Origin: Mycobacterium sp. Aquia_213
Lineage (GTDB): Bacteria > Actinomycetota > Actinomycetes > Mycobacteriales > Mycobacteriaceae
Direction: 5' to 3'
NCBI RefSeq assembly: GCF_026625985.1
Contig: NZ_CP113116.1
Coordinates: forward strand, 744,001-808,000
DNA: 64,000 nt
Made by a program: the position numbers and the translations under genes. Each line of letters starts with the position of its first letter. Positions within the stretch are counted from its first letter, which is position 1. This document shows positions 43,843 through 52,275 of this stretch, piece after piece. The notes under the pieces are model-generated. The model saw only the letters and a program-made list of their open reading frames with translations, had not been told where the DNA came from and did no database searches.

Positions 43843-44865
43843 CTACCGGCGGCTCATCACAAGCTTGCCGGCTGTCTGGTGCAGCTCGGCTGCGGTGGTC
43901 CTCTTGCCCGTCCGGAGTTCGCGGTCGAGCTGGCGCTGCTTGGAGATCTCGAACTTGTCGCAGGACATCTCGAGTTCCTTGATCAGCAGCGCGAGGTCGT
44001 CGCGCAACTCGGCGGCCTCGCCGGTGAAGTCCTCGCGCTCGAAGATGCGCCATTTCTTCAGCACCGGCATCACGACCTCCTCGAGGTGGATGCGCGGGTC
44101 GTAGACGCCACCGACGGCGATGAATACGGCCTTGCGGCGGAATTCGGGCACCTGGAAGCCGGGCATCTGGAAGTTCCGCAGGATCTTGTGCAGCGACCGC
44201 ATCGCCTGATTGGGCGCGATCTCGAACCCGGCCTCGCTGACATCACGGTAGAAGATCATGTGTAGGTTCTCGTCGGCCGAGATCTTGCCCAGCAACTGGT
44301 CGGCGATCGTCTCGTTGCAGGCTCTACCCGTGTTGCGGTGCGAAATTCGGGTCGCGAGCTCCTGGAACGTCACGTAGATAACCGAATCGAACAGGCTCGA
44401 GGCGAACAGGTCGTCGCGAATTTGGTGGTTCTGGCCCGGGCTGAAGCCACGGTTGACCACCTCGATGCGCAGCTTCTCCAGCTCGACCGGGTCGACCGCG
44501 CGGGTCACGACCAGGTAGTCGCGCAGCGCGATCCCGTGCCGGTTCTCCTCGGCGGTCCAGCGGTTGACCCACGTGCCCCAGGGGCCGTCCAGGCCGAAGT
44601 TCATCGCGATCTCGCGGTGATACGACGGCAGATTGTCTTCCGTCATCAGGTTCTGCACCATCGCCACTTGGGCGAGGTCGGAGAGCTGGCTCTGCTCGGG
44701 GTGCCACTCCTGGCCGCCGAGTGCGTAATAGTTCTTGCCGTCCGACCACGGGATGTAGTCGTGCGGGTTCCAGGCCTTGTGCATGGACAGGTGCCGGTTC
44801 AGGTACTTCTCAACGACCGGCTCAAGTTCTTGCAGCAGCTGCAGCTGGGACAGCTCGACTTGCAT
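43843..44865 (-). CDS. desA1: Acyl-ACP desaturase-like di-iron enzyme
   Basis: 340 residues. Ferritin-like helical bundle with di-iron ligands in EENRHG and DENLHM, plus a Glu in the first helix. DesA1 is an essential stearoyl-ACP-type desaturase acting in mycolic-acid synthesis. Upstream at 44879-44926 lies a duplicated ATCTGTGTC-N5-GTTGCA element. Confidence 0.95.
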   Translation of the reverse strand: MQVELSQLQLLQELEPVVEKYLNRHLSMHKAWNPHDYIPWSDGKNYYALGGQEWHPEQSQLSDLAQVAMVQNLMTEDNLPSYHREIAMNFGLDGPWGTWVNRWTAEENRHGIALRDYLVVTRAVDPVELEKLRIEVVNRGFSPGQNHQIRDDLFASSLFDSVIYVTFQELATRISHRNTGRACNETIADQLLGKISADENLHMIFYRDVSEAGFEIAPNQAMRSLHKILRNFQMPGFQVPEFRRKAVFIAVGGVYDPRIHLEEVVMPVLKKWRIFEREDFTGEAAELRDDLALLIKELEMSCDKFEISKQRQLDRELRTGKRTTAAELHQTAGKLVMSRR

Positions 44866-44878
44866 GGCACCCCCAGTT

Positions 44879-44926
44879 ATCTGTGTCTAATGGTTGCAGT
44901 CAATATATCTGTGTCGGTCAGTTGCA
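44879..44926. promoter_or_regulatory. Duplicated 20-bp element in the desA1 promoter
   Basis: ATCTGTGTC-N5-GTTGCA occurs at 44879-44898 and again at 44907-44926, a 28-bp period. In the gene direction it covers a TTGACT-like -35 and the region around the -10. It may bind a regulator of desaturase genes. Confidence 0.5.
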
Positions 44927-44999
44927 TCAAGTTCCGCCCCGCGCGCGGCGGGTCACAACTTGGCCTACATATGCAGGCGCTCTCAAAGACGAACGGCCG

Positions 45000-45611
45000 C
45001 TACTCGGATACCCCGTCCAAGGGCGGTACATACGGGGCTGCCGTGTTGAAAAGCATGTTGACGCAGTAATCGATGAATTGCTTGCGGGTGGCCCCCAGCT
45101 GCCTGTTTAGGTAAGCGGTGAACAGGCTGGTCAGACCGCCGACCAGGCTGGTGGCGATCATTTTCTGCAGCACGGGATCGCCGATATTCGACAGCTTTTT
45201 CTGCAGCAGATCGATGAAGCTGGGCATCCACTCGGCGCCCGACTGGGTCAGGATCGGCTCGACGGCCGGCGCCAAGAGCAGCACGCGCCCGCGCACCGGG
45301 TCGTCGACCATCAGCTCGACGAACTGCTCGACCGCTGCCCGGGGGGTGTCCGCCGAGGTGAGGGTCGTCATGGCCCGGGCGCAGACGTCGTCGTACACCG
45401 CGCGCACGAATTCGTCGCGGTCGGAAAAGCTCTCGTAGAAATACCGTTCGGTGAGCGCGGCCTTGCGGCAGACGGCCCGGACGGTCAGCGCGGGGCCGCG
45501 CTCGCTGCCCAGTAACTGCACGCCGGCGGCGATGAGGTTGTCGCGTCGGAGGGCGTGGCGACTCTCCAGGGGGACGCCAGACCAACGGCCCCGTCGTTGA
45601 CCGGACTGCAC
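45000..45611 (-). CDS. TetR-family transcriptional regulator (Rv0825c type)
   Basis: 203 residues from GTG 45611, where AGGAG is 4 nt upstream; a TTG at 45638 is the longer alternative. The HTH reads NLIAAGVQLLGSERG, then TVRAVCRKAALTERYFYESF. It diverges from the MpaB-like gene and probably regulates it. Confidence 0.88.
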   Translation of the reverse strand: MQSGQRRGRWSGVPLESRHALRRDNLIAAGVQLLGSERGPALTVRAVCRKAALTERYFYESFSDRDEFVRAVYDDVCARAMTTLTSADTPRAAVEQFVELMVDDPVRGRVLLLAPAVEPILTQSGAEWMPSFIDLLQKKLSNIGDPVLQKMIATSLVGGLTSLFTAYLNRQLGATRKQFIDYCVNMLFNTAAPYVPPLDGVSE

Positions 45612-45679
45612 ATCGCTCCTAAGCTTAAATATTGACAACGCACGTAGTCAGAATTTGGCTAGCTACAGGAAACCCACCA

Positions 45680-46741
45680 GTGACTCAACATACGTCCGCA
45701 GCCTGCCCACTGACCAGCGCCGAAGCTGGTAGCGACGGGACCACTATCGACGAGTCGGCAATTCCCGATGGGCCCGACGCGGTTGCCAGCGGGTGCCCGG
45801 TCTCGCCGTCGGGCTATCAGGCGCCGCCGATGCCGCTCGGCCCGGATTCGCTGACGTGGCGCTACTTCGGGGATTGGCGTGGCATGTTGCAGGGGCCCTG
45901 GGCGGGCTCGATGCAGAACATGCACCCGCAACTGGGCGCGGCGGTCGTCGACCATTCGACGTTCTTCAAGGAACGCTGGCCACGCCTGCTGCGGTCGTTG
46001 TATCCGATCGGCGGAGTCGTCTTCGATCAAGACCGAGCTCCGGTCACCGGCGCCGAGGTGCGGGACTATCACGTAGAAATCAAGGGCGTTGACGAGCAGG
46101 GCCGTCGCTACCACGCGCTGAACCCTGACGTCTTCTACTGGGCGCACGCGACCTTCTTCGTCGGGACTATCCATGTGGCAGAACGGTTTTGCGGCGGTCT
46201 GACCGAGGAGCAGAAGCGTCAGCTGTTCGACGAACACATCGATTGGTACCGGATGTATGGCATGAGCATGCGGCCGGTGCCGGCGTCCTGGGAGGAATTT
46301 CAGGTCTACTGGGATCACATGTGCCGCAACGTGTTAGAGAACAATGAGGCGGCGCGTGCCGTGCTGGATCTGACCGACCTGCCCAAACCGCCATTCGCCC
46401 GCAAGGCTCCGGACTGGTTGTGGGCGGCGCAGCGCAAACTGCTGGCGCCGTTCTTCGTCTGGTTCACCGTCGGTCTCTACGATCCGCCGGTGCGCCAGCT
46501 GATGGGTTACCAGTGGTCGCGCCGCGACGAATGGCTGCACCGGCGTCTTGGCGACTTAGTTCGTCTCGTGTTCGCCTGTGTGCCAGCACGATTCCGCAAA
46601 CACCCGCGCGCCAGGGCCGGTTTGGATCGTGCTTCTGGACGGATCCCGGCCGATGCGCCGCTGGTGCACACACCGGTGCGCAACCTGCCGCCGCTGGACG
46701 AGCGCGACAACCCAATGCACTACTGCCCCAAGGTTTCCTAA
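45680..46741 (+). CDS. DUF2236/MpaB-like oxygenase (Rv0826 type)
   Basis: 353 residues from GTG 45680 with AGGA upstream. The ER-MpaB/DUF2236 fold is indicated by DHSTFFKERWPRLLRS, YWAHATFF and DEHIDWYRMYGMSMRPVP. A family His in the ATFFVGTIHVAERF helix may bind heme, as in latex-clearing-like and MpaB proteins. The substrate is unknown. TTGACA at 45632 is a plausible -35. Confidence 0.88.
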   Translation: MTQHTSAACPLTSAEAGSDGTTIDESAIPDGPDAVASGCPVSPSGYQAPPMPLGPDSLTWRYFGDWRGMLQGPWAGSMQNMHPQLGAAVVDHSTFFKERWPRLLRSLYPIGGVVFDQDRAPVTGAEVRDYHVEIKGVDEQGRRYHALNPDVFYWAHATFFVGTIHVAERFCGGLTEEQKRQLFDEHIDWYRMYGMSMRPVPASWEEFQVYWDHMCRNVLENNEAARAVLDLTDLPKPPFARKAPDWLWAAQRKLLAPFFVWFTVGLYDPPVRQLMGYQWSRRDEWLHRRLGDLVRLVFACVPARFRKHPRARAGLDRASGRIPADAPLVHTPVRNLPPLDERDNPMHYCPKVS

Positions 46742-46877
46742 GTCACGGTCGCAGCCGACGATTTGCGCGTACCGCCGCTCGCTCCACAACCGGCGGAAGC
46801 CACGGCGGGCCCGGGTGCCGGAGTTGTGGTAATAACTAGCTTATCTATGTTTGTTGGAATTCGGTTAGGGGAGCACG

Positions 46878-47777
46878 ATGGCGCGCACCGATAGTGATCG
46901 CTGGGATCTCGCGACGAGCGTCGGTGCGACCGCAACCATGGTTGCCGCCCAGCGGGCGCTGTCCAACGACGAGAAGTTGATCGACGACCCGTTCGCTGCG
47001 CCGTTGGTGCGGGCGGTCGGAATAGATGTGTACGTCCGATTGGTCAACGGGGAGATCCCGGTCGGCGGGGATACCGAATTCGATCCACGGCGGATGGCCG
47101 AGGGGATGGCCACCCGTACCCGGTTCTACGACCAGTTCTTCCTTTCGGCCGCGCGCAGTGGCGTCGCCCAGGCGGTGATTCTTGCCTCCGGTCTAGATGC
47201 GCGTGCCTACCGCTTGCCGTGGCCGGCGGGCACCGTCGTCTACGAGGTCGACATGCCCGATGTGATTGCGTTCAAGACCCTGACTCTGGGCGATCTCGGC
47301 GCCGAACCGACCGCCGAGCGGCGCACCGTCGCGATCGATCTGCGCGACGACTGGGCCACCGCGCTGCAGGCTGCCGGATTCGACCCGAAAGCGCCCTCGG
47401 CGTGGAGCGCCGAGGGCTTGGTGCTGTACCTGCCGGACGAGGCTCAAGACGCGCTGTTCGACAACATCACCGAGCTCAGCGCCCCGGGCAGCCAGTTGGC
47501 TTTCGAATTCGTGCCCGACACAGCGGTTTTCGCGGATCCGCGATGGCGTGCACACCACGACCGGATGAGCGAACTCGGCTTCGAAGTCGACTTCAACGAT
47601 CTCGTCTACCACGGCCAGCGCAGCCACCTCGTCGACCACATCAAGGCGCGCGGCTGGGCAGTGTCGTCCCACACGGTCAAGGAGCTGCAGGCGGCCAACG
47701 GATTTCACTATCCCGACGACGAGGTCGCGCAGGCCTTCGCCGATGTGACCTACAGCAGCGCGGTGCTCACCGGATAG
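46878..47777 (+). CDS. SAM-dependent methyltransferase (leucine carboxyl methyltransferase-like)
   Basis: 299 residues. Start MARTDSDRWDLATSVGATA, followed by VILASGLDARAYRLPWPAGT (SAM-binding motif) and the VYEVDMP strand, is typical of the large mycobacterial class I methyltransferase group (Rv0830 type). Substrates are mostly unknown. GGGGAG lies upstream. Confidence 0.92.
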   Translation: MARTDSDRWDLATSVGATATMVAAQRALSNDEKLIDDPFAAPLVRAVGIDVYVRLVNGEIPVGGDTEFDPRRMAEGMATRTRFYDQFFLSAARSGVAQAVILASGLDARAYRLPWPAGTVVYEVDMPDVIAFKTLTLGDLGAEPTAERRTVAIDLRDDWATALQAAGFDPKAPSAWSAEGLVLYLPDEAQDALFDNITELSAPGSQLAFEFVPDTAVFADPRWRAHHDRMSELGFEVDFNDLVYHGQRSHLVDHIKARGWAVSSHTVKELQAANGFHYPDDEVAQAFADVTYSSAVLTG

Positions 47778-47781
47778 GGCC

Positions 47782-48576
47782 TCAGCCGAGCAGGTCATCC
47801 CTTAGCCGGCCGGTGAGCATTTCCTGAAATACTGCGCGTGCCGGTTCGTAGAGGTTGTGAAAGGTCGCGCGGACCGCGTCCCGGTTGTATTCGGGGATCG
47901 AGGCGACCGGGGTCCAGAAGCTGTCGATGTCCAGCTGGAAAAACGGGCCGGGCTGTGCCGGCAGGGTCCGGCGCAGGTAGTAGTTGGGGTCCAGCGCCTG
48001 GCCGATGCCCGGCCCGTAGCGCACGATCATCGATTTGCCCGGTTGCTGCTCGCGGTAGACGGCCGCGCCCTGCCACTCGGTCAGGCTCAGCCCGCCGGGA
48101 GTGATGCGTTGCGGCCCGAGCAGCGGCTCGGCGATCCACTCGGCCCAGTCGATGCGACCGTCGGCGCCCAGCGGGACCCGGATCTCCAGCAGGTAGCGCA
48201 GACCGATGCGTTCCACCCCGACGATCGACGACACCTGCGAGCGGGCTTCCACGACGCGCATCGCGACGTCTGACAGCGCCTCGAAGGTGGAGTAGCCGGT
48301 GGTCTCGACGACGATCGCCTGGCCCTTGATCGAGGCGGCCAGCGTGCCGTCCCGGTTGACGTAGCGGACGAACTGCTCGGCCGTGGGTGCCGGACTTCCG
48401 CCCGGGCCCATTGCCCAGGCCACGTCCTGAGCTTGGCGTTCGATGGGCAGGTCGTCGGCGAGGAGGCTTTTGAGCTCTCGGCTCGACGATTCGGTGAGGG
48501 AATCCGTTGCGGGGTGACGGATTTCCATCGTTACCAGGGCTGCGGGCGCGTTTTGCCAGGCCGGATCGACACTCAC
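47782..48576 (-). CDS. TIGR04255-family protein (Rv0831c type)
   Basis: 264 residues from GTG 48576, because TATGCT (48584-48589) is 7 nt before it; a TTG at 48594 gives six more residues. The pattern PAALVTMEIRHP at the start and LLEIRVPLG, YREQQPGKSMIVRYGPG in the middle matches the small TIGR04255 family, whose role is unknown. Convergent with the methyltransferase. Confidence 0.85.
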   Translation of the reverse strand: MSVDPAWQNAPAALVTMEIRHPATDSLTESSSRELKSLLADDLPIERQAQDVAWAMGPGGSPAPTAEQFVRYVNRDGTLAASIKGQAIVVETTGYSTFEALSDVAMRVVEARSQVSSIVGVERIGLRYLLEIRVPLGADGRIDWAEWIAEPLLGPQRITPGGLSLTEWQGAAVYREQQPGKSMIVRYGPGIGQALDPNYYLRRTLPAQPGPFFQLDIDSFWTPVASIPEYNRDAVRATFHNLYEPARAVFQEMLTGRLRDDLLG

Positions 48577-48679
48577 CCCGCGAAGCATATCCAAGTCGCG
48601 CAGCGGTCAAACCGAGGCATGCTGCGCGAATTGCCTGCTGTTGTCTGCCCCACAAACTCCGGTTCGCACCGCGTCTTGG

Positions 48680-48752
48680 TGCCCCCACTAGGACTCGAAC
48701 CTAGGACCTGCGGATTAAAAGTCCGTAGCTCTACCAACTGAGCTATAGGGGC
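48680..48752 (-). tRNA. tRNA-Lys (UUU)
   Basis: 73 nt. Read on the minus strand: acceptor GCCCCTA pairs with the 3' side, D-loop AGCTCAGTTGGTAGAGC, anticodon arm GGACTTTTAATCC with anticodon TTT, T-arm TAGGTTCGAGTCCTA. CCA is not encoded. Confidence 0.97.
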
Positions 48753-48863
48753 GGCGAACGTTCAGGATACTTGGGCTCCAAACGCGGCTCGAACGGCGCT
48801 CGTTTGAGGATTCGGCCTGCGGTGACCTAAGCTGGTGCGGCTCCCAACGGTAGTTGGACTTTG

Positions 48864-48936
48864 GCCCCCATCGTCTAGTGGCCTAGGACGCCGCCCTTTC
48901 ACGGCGGTAGCACGGGTTCGAATCCCGTTGGGGGTA
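48864..48936 (+). tRNA. tRNA-Glu (UUC)
   Basis: 73 nt. Acceptor GCCCCCA/TGGGGGT, anticodon arm CCGCCCTTTCACGGCGG with TTC, T-arm CGGGTTCGAATCCCG. Confidence 0.97.
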
Positions 48937-48984
48937 CGCGCAAGGGCGGTAACGTCGGAGCGAGCAGTACACGCAGGAAAGCAA

Positions 48985-49058
48985 GGCCCTGTGGCGCAGT
49001 TGGTTAGCGCGCCGCCCTGTCACGGCGGAGGTCGCGGGTTCGAGTCCCGTCAGGGTCG
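48985..49058 (+). tRNA. tRNA-Asp (GUC)
   Basis: 74 nt. Acceptor GGCCCTG/CAGGGTC, anticodon arm CCGCCCTGTCACGGCGG with GTC, T-arm CGGGTTCGAGTCCCG. Confidence 0.97.
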
Positions 49059-49094
49059 CCCATAAAAGGCGAGGCACGTTATCGGTGCCTTCCG

Positions 49095-49168
49095 GGCCAG
49101 GTAGCTCAGTTGGTACGAGCGTCCGCCTGAAAAGCGGAAGGTCGCCGGTTCGATCCCGGCCCTGGCCA
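49095..49168 (+). tRNA. tRNA-Phe (GAA)
   Basis: 74 nt. Acceptor GGCCAGG/CCTGGCC, anticodon GAA in TCCGCCTGAAAAGCGGA. CCA follows directly in the genome (49169-49171), unlike the neighbouring tRNAs. Confidence 0.97.
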
Positions 49169-49267
49169 CCAGAATGATCATCGCGGTTCTCCGACGCCAG
49201 GCGAGCACGGTTGGACGCAATTAGGTTATGAGGCGTCGTTGGCAACTTTGCTGGGCGAGGAGAACCC

Positions 49268-50221
49268 GTGGATCCAGGGATCAGCAGGCGTTCGATGCTG
49301 GCGTTGTCGGCGGCCGGCGCCCTGGCGGTAGCACTGCCTTCCTGCAGCGGCAGACAACAGCAAAGCGAAAGCCAGAGCCCAACCCAAAGCGAAGAACCGG
49401 CCGACCTTGCCTCCTACGGATACGATCCCGACTCCGCAGAACCCGGGGAAACGGAACGGCCCAGGCGCCGTGGCGAAGTGCCGCCGGCCGCGGCTGTCCC
49501 GGACCAGTGGTTACCCCCGGTTGGGCGGCAGACCATGCCGAATTGCTTCGTGTGGGGCTCCGTATACGGCCTCGCGACGTTCTACGCGGCGCGCAAGAGC
49601 CGCACCCCGCCAACCACTCCCGACCGCCAGGCCGGACCCGATTACGCCTACATTCGGTACGAAATCGCCAACAAGACCGCCGAGAACATCTGTCACGGCG
49701 GACAAATCACCAAATGTCTGGATTGGCTTCGATCCAATGGCGGCACGCCATCGTTGGCTGCGGCCCCCAACCGCAAGCCGGGATCCAAAGCCACGTGTCG
49801 AGTGGAATGGTCGGATTATGGCTCGCAGACGATCCCGCCGGATCCCAGCTTCCGCATCCCCGAGTACAAGCTGACGCACATCACCGGGTCCGACGGCTTG
49901 AACAATCTTCGTACCGTCATCGCGTCCGGCATGCCAGTCGTTTTCGGCACCTCCCTGTACACGGACTTTGCGCACTACCGCGGCCAGCCCGCCCCCTATG
50001 TGGGCAATGGAAAGGTGAGCCACGACAAGAACGGCAAGAAATCTGGCCACGTGATGCTCATCGTCGCCTACGACGATGCATACACGAAGTCAACCGGCGC
50101 GGTCCGGATTCAGAACAGTTGGGGAAGACGTTGGGGCGAAAAGGGATTCGTGTGGATGGCCTACGACACGCTGGAAAAATTAGCCCAGGGACAAGGGGTC
50201 TACGTACCCGAGTCGGCCTGA
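49268..50221 (+). CDS. Exported papain-like (C1) cysteine peptidase, lipoprotein
   Basis: 317 residues. The N-terminus contains twin Arg (SRRSMLALS), a hydrophobic core and a lipobox-like LPSC near residue 26. The papain triad is visible: oxyanion Gln in GRQTMPN with the nucleophile in NCFVWGS, His in SGHVMLIVAYDD, and Asn in IQNSWGRRWG. Length fits a single catalytic domain with a short proregion or linker. Probably Tat-exported and anchored outside. GTG start with GAGGAG upstream. It follows the tRNA cluster, a common insertion site. Confidence 0.88.
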   Translation: MDPGISRRSMLALSAAGALAVALPSCSGRQQQSESQSPTQSEEPADLASYGYDPDSAEPGETERPRRRGEVPPAAAVPDQWLPPVGRQTMPNCFVWGSVYGLATFYAARKSRTPPTTPDRQAGPDYAYIRYEIANKTAENICHGGQITKCLDWLRSNGGTPSLAAAPNRKPGSKATCRVEWSDYGSQTIPPDPSFRIPEYKLTHITGSDGLNNLRTVIASGMPVVFGTSLYTDFAHYRGQPAPYVGNGKVSHDKNGKKSGHVMLIVAYDDAYTKSTGAVRIQNSWGRRWGEKGFVWMAYDTLEKLAQGQGVYVPESA

Positions 50222-50225
50222 GGCG

Positions 50226-50681
50226 CTATTTCGGCGGGAAACCACCGGTGGCCACCGGCCCCCAGCGGCGCGGCGTGACGCGAATCAAACACTTGCCTTG
50301 ATCCACCATGGCGCGACGGTAGTCCGCCCAATCGGGGTGCTCCCCGGCGATCACCCGGAAGTAGTCGACGAGCAGATCCACCGCTTCTGGCAATTCGATC
50401 ACTTCCGCGTCCCCATCGACTTGCACGTAGGGCCCGTTGAAATCGTCGGAGAGAATGACCACGCTCGCCGACGGGGTGCGGCGGATATTCGTACTTTTGG
50501 CGCGCTGCGGATAGGTCGCGATCACGATGCGGCCCTGCTCATCGACGCCACCGGTCACCGGTGAACTGTGCAACGACCCGTCCGAACGGAAAGTGGTCAG
50601 CAGCATCTTGTGTCGCGGCCGGATGAACTCGAGAAGGTCGGGAAGACCGACCACGTCCGCGGTCGCCGTTTTGGGAGCCAT
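50226..50681 (-). CDS. PPOX-class F420/FMN-dependent oxidoreductase
   Basis: 151 residues from ATG 50681; TACGAT (50689-50694) is 7 nt upstream. A start at 50690 gives three more residues. The split-barrel flavin-binding fold is indicated by HSSPVTGGVDEQGRIVIATY and AKSTNIRRTPSASV. Relatives reduce biliverdin, quinones or aflatoxin-like compounds with F420. The substrate is not known. Convergent with the peptidase gene. Confidence 0.85.
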   Translation of the reverse strand: MAPKTATADVVGLPDLLEFIRPRHKMLLTTFRSDGSLHSSPVTGGVDEQGRIVIATYPQRAKSTNIRRTPSASVVILSDDFNGPYVQVDGDAEVIELPEAVDLLVDYFRVIAGEHPDWADYRRAMVDQGKCLIRVTPRRWGPVATGGFPPK

Positions 50682-50734
50682 GAAATCCATCGTAGCGACC
50701 GTGCACAGGCTCGCTTAGATGCGTTGTGGCACAA

Positions 50735-51232
50735 CTAGATCGACGCGATGATTTCCGATGTGTAGAAGTCAATCGGTGTCTGCGAGTGCGGCGACGGGCG
50801 GTCAACGAAAACCCAGGCGCCGGTGGAATTCGCGGCGATCGGGCCGTCCAGCGTCACCGTGCCTGCTCCGCTGCCGTCGGTGTCGATTCCGCCGGCGGTG
50901 ACGCCGGCATCTGCGGCCCCGCACCCTGCCGAAGTTCTGGGCGACTGAATCAGCCTGACGTTGTAGTGAGCTTGCGGCTCGGCGGCGATCAATTGCACGC
51001 GCGCGACGACTTTGTTGGACGCCGCCCTGCTAATGACGGTCTGCCCGCTGCCCTTGCCATAGGTCGGCACATTTACCGCCCAGGTGAAGTCGCACGCCCG
51101 GAATTTCGGGGTCAACGGCACGACTGAGCCACCGGAACTGGCATCCGCGGCGGCAACGCCCGTCGCGCCGCAAAACATGGCCGTTCCAACCATATTGGCG
51201 CCGACAAACAACAGCGCGGTGATTTTTCGCAT
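50735..51232 (-). CDS. Small secreted protein of unknown family
   Basis: 165 residues. A classical signal peptide (MRKITALLFVGANMVGTAMFCGATGVAAADA) ends at an AxA site. The mature part is beta-rich and contains two Cys (ACDFTWAV and AGCGAADA) able to form one disulfide. I do not recognise the family. No operon partner; it reads leftward from an AT-rich promoter region. Confidence 0.6.
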   Translation of the reverse strand: MRKITALLFVGANMVGTAMFCGATGVAAADASSGGSVVPLTPKFRACDFTWAVNVPTYGKGSGQTVISRAASNKVVARVQLIAAEPQAHYNVRLIQSPRTSAGCGAADAGVTAGGIDTDGSGAGTVTLDGPIAANSTGAWVFVDRPSPHSQTPIDFYTSEIIASI

Positions 51233-51286
51233 TTATTTCCTGACGCATTATTACATTTCGCTGCAACATACCAAGGTAGTGAACGA

Positions 51287-51308
51287 TCTCGGCTATAAAC
51301 GGCCGAGA
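51287..51308. promoter_or_regulatory. Inverted repeat upstream of the secreted protein gene
   Basis: TCTCGGC/GCCGAGA, 7-bp arms around an 8-bp centre, 55 bp upstream of the start at 51232. In the gene direction its centre includes TTTATA. The rest of 51240-51490 is comparatively AT-rich and shows no other clear element. Confidence 0.4.
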
Positions 51309-51496
51309 CAGTTAGGCAAATCACATGCCACGGCACTGTGAAAGCCAGCTCACACCTGGTGAGAGTTCACCGCAAATCAGTTTGTTGTTCCGGTCGATCC
51401 GCGTGCGCATTAATGCTCGGCGACAAGGTTTTTCGCTTGCTGGTAGTAAATGACGTTGCCGCCGCCACCCTAAATTATTTTCGGATACTTCATGAA

Positions 51497-52150
51497 TCAA
51501 TGGCGGTTCAACAGCCGAGGATTCAGCAGCGCCTGTCCGGCCGCGTTGCGAAGCCACGCTTCGGCTTTGGCGTAGCTCCATCCGTTGTCGTCAACGAGGG
51601 TGAAAAACCCGGCATAGCCGAGGTAAAACCACATGATGTCGAGCGCCTCCGCGGCGTCTATGCCGTCGCGAAGGCCGTCCAGTTCGGCAATGCGCCGCGC
51701 GGCAACCCCGATGCCGTCCCGGTAGCGGCGGGTGCCCAGTGCCAGCCCGTCGGCAGCGGTCCCGTCGTGTGGGGCGGCGGCGATGACGACGCGCATGATG
51801 TCGCCGTAGTCCTTTCGCATCTGCCTGGTCAACGCCGTGGTGAAGCGCAGCACCTCCACCGGATCGTCGAGGCTTGCGATGTGGTCCGCCGCGACGGCCA
51901 CCTCGGGTGCGGCGGACCACACGTCGATCAGTGAGCTCAGTAGCCCCTGCTTGCCGCCGTTGACGGCGTACACGGTCGCCGGCGAAACCCTTGCCTCGGC
52001 CGCGATTTCGTTGACGGTTGTGGCGAAGTAACCCTTGTCGCGGAACAGGCGACGGGCGGCGTCGACAGCGGCCTGGCGGGTTGCTTCGGCGTACTCCGCT
52101 CGCCGGCTGGTGACCCGGCCCGATGTCGTTGCAACCTTGCGATCCGTCAC
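51497..52150 (-). CDS. TetR-family transcriptional regulator
   Basis: 217 residues. HTH: TRQAAVDAARRLFRDKG then TVNEIAAEARVSPATVYAVNGGK. Divergent from the FAD oxidase gene. Three GAGT-N3-ACTC palindromes lie between the two starts, a strong autoregulation pattern. Confidence 0.9.
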   Translation of the reverse strand: MTDRKVATTSGRVTSRRAEYAEATRQAAVDAARRLFRDKGYFATTVNEIAAEARVSPATVYAVNGGKQGLLSSLIDVWSAAPEVAVAADHIASLDDPVEVLRFTTALTRQMRKDYGDIMRVVIAAAPHDGTAADGLALGTRRYRDGIGVAARRIAELDGLRDGIDAAEALDIMWFYLGYAGFFTLVDDNGWSYAKAEAWLRNAAGQALLNPRLLNRH

Positions 52151-52168
52151 GTTCAGATGCCCCTTCGT

Positions 52169-52242
52169 TGGAGTTGCACTCCAGTGAGACTAGCACTACT
52201 CTCGTGAATCAGAGTCACACTCTAGTAGTGCGAGTCACACTC
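52169..52242. promoter_or_regulatory. Three GAGT-N3-ACTC operators (52171, 52212, 52232)
   Basis: GAGTTGCACTC (52171-52181), GAGTCACACTC (52212-52222) and GAGTCACACTC (52232-52242). The first is embedded in TGGAGTTGCACTCCA. Starts are 41 and 20 bp apart, so all three face nearly the same side of the helix. Confidence 0.75.
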
Positions 52243-52275
52243 CAAACTGCGTCCCGGGCGAGCAAAGGAACGACG

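Noticed and set aside
45632..45679. TTG start for the MpaB-like gene at 45632
   Set aside because: TTGACA there fits a -35 box; GTG 45680 with AGGA upstream is the better start.
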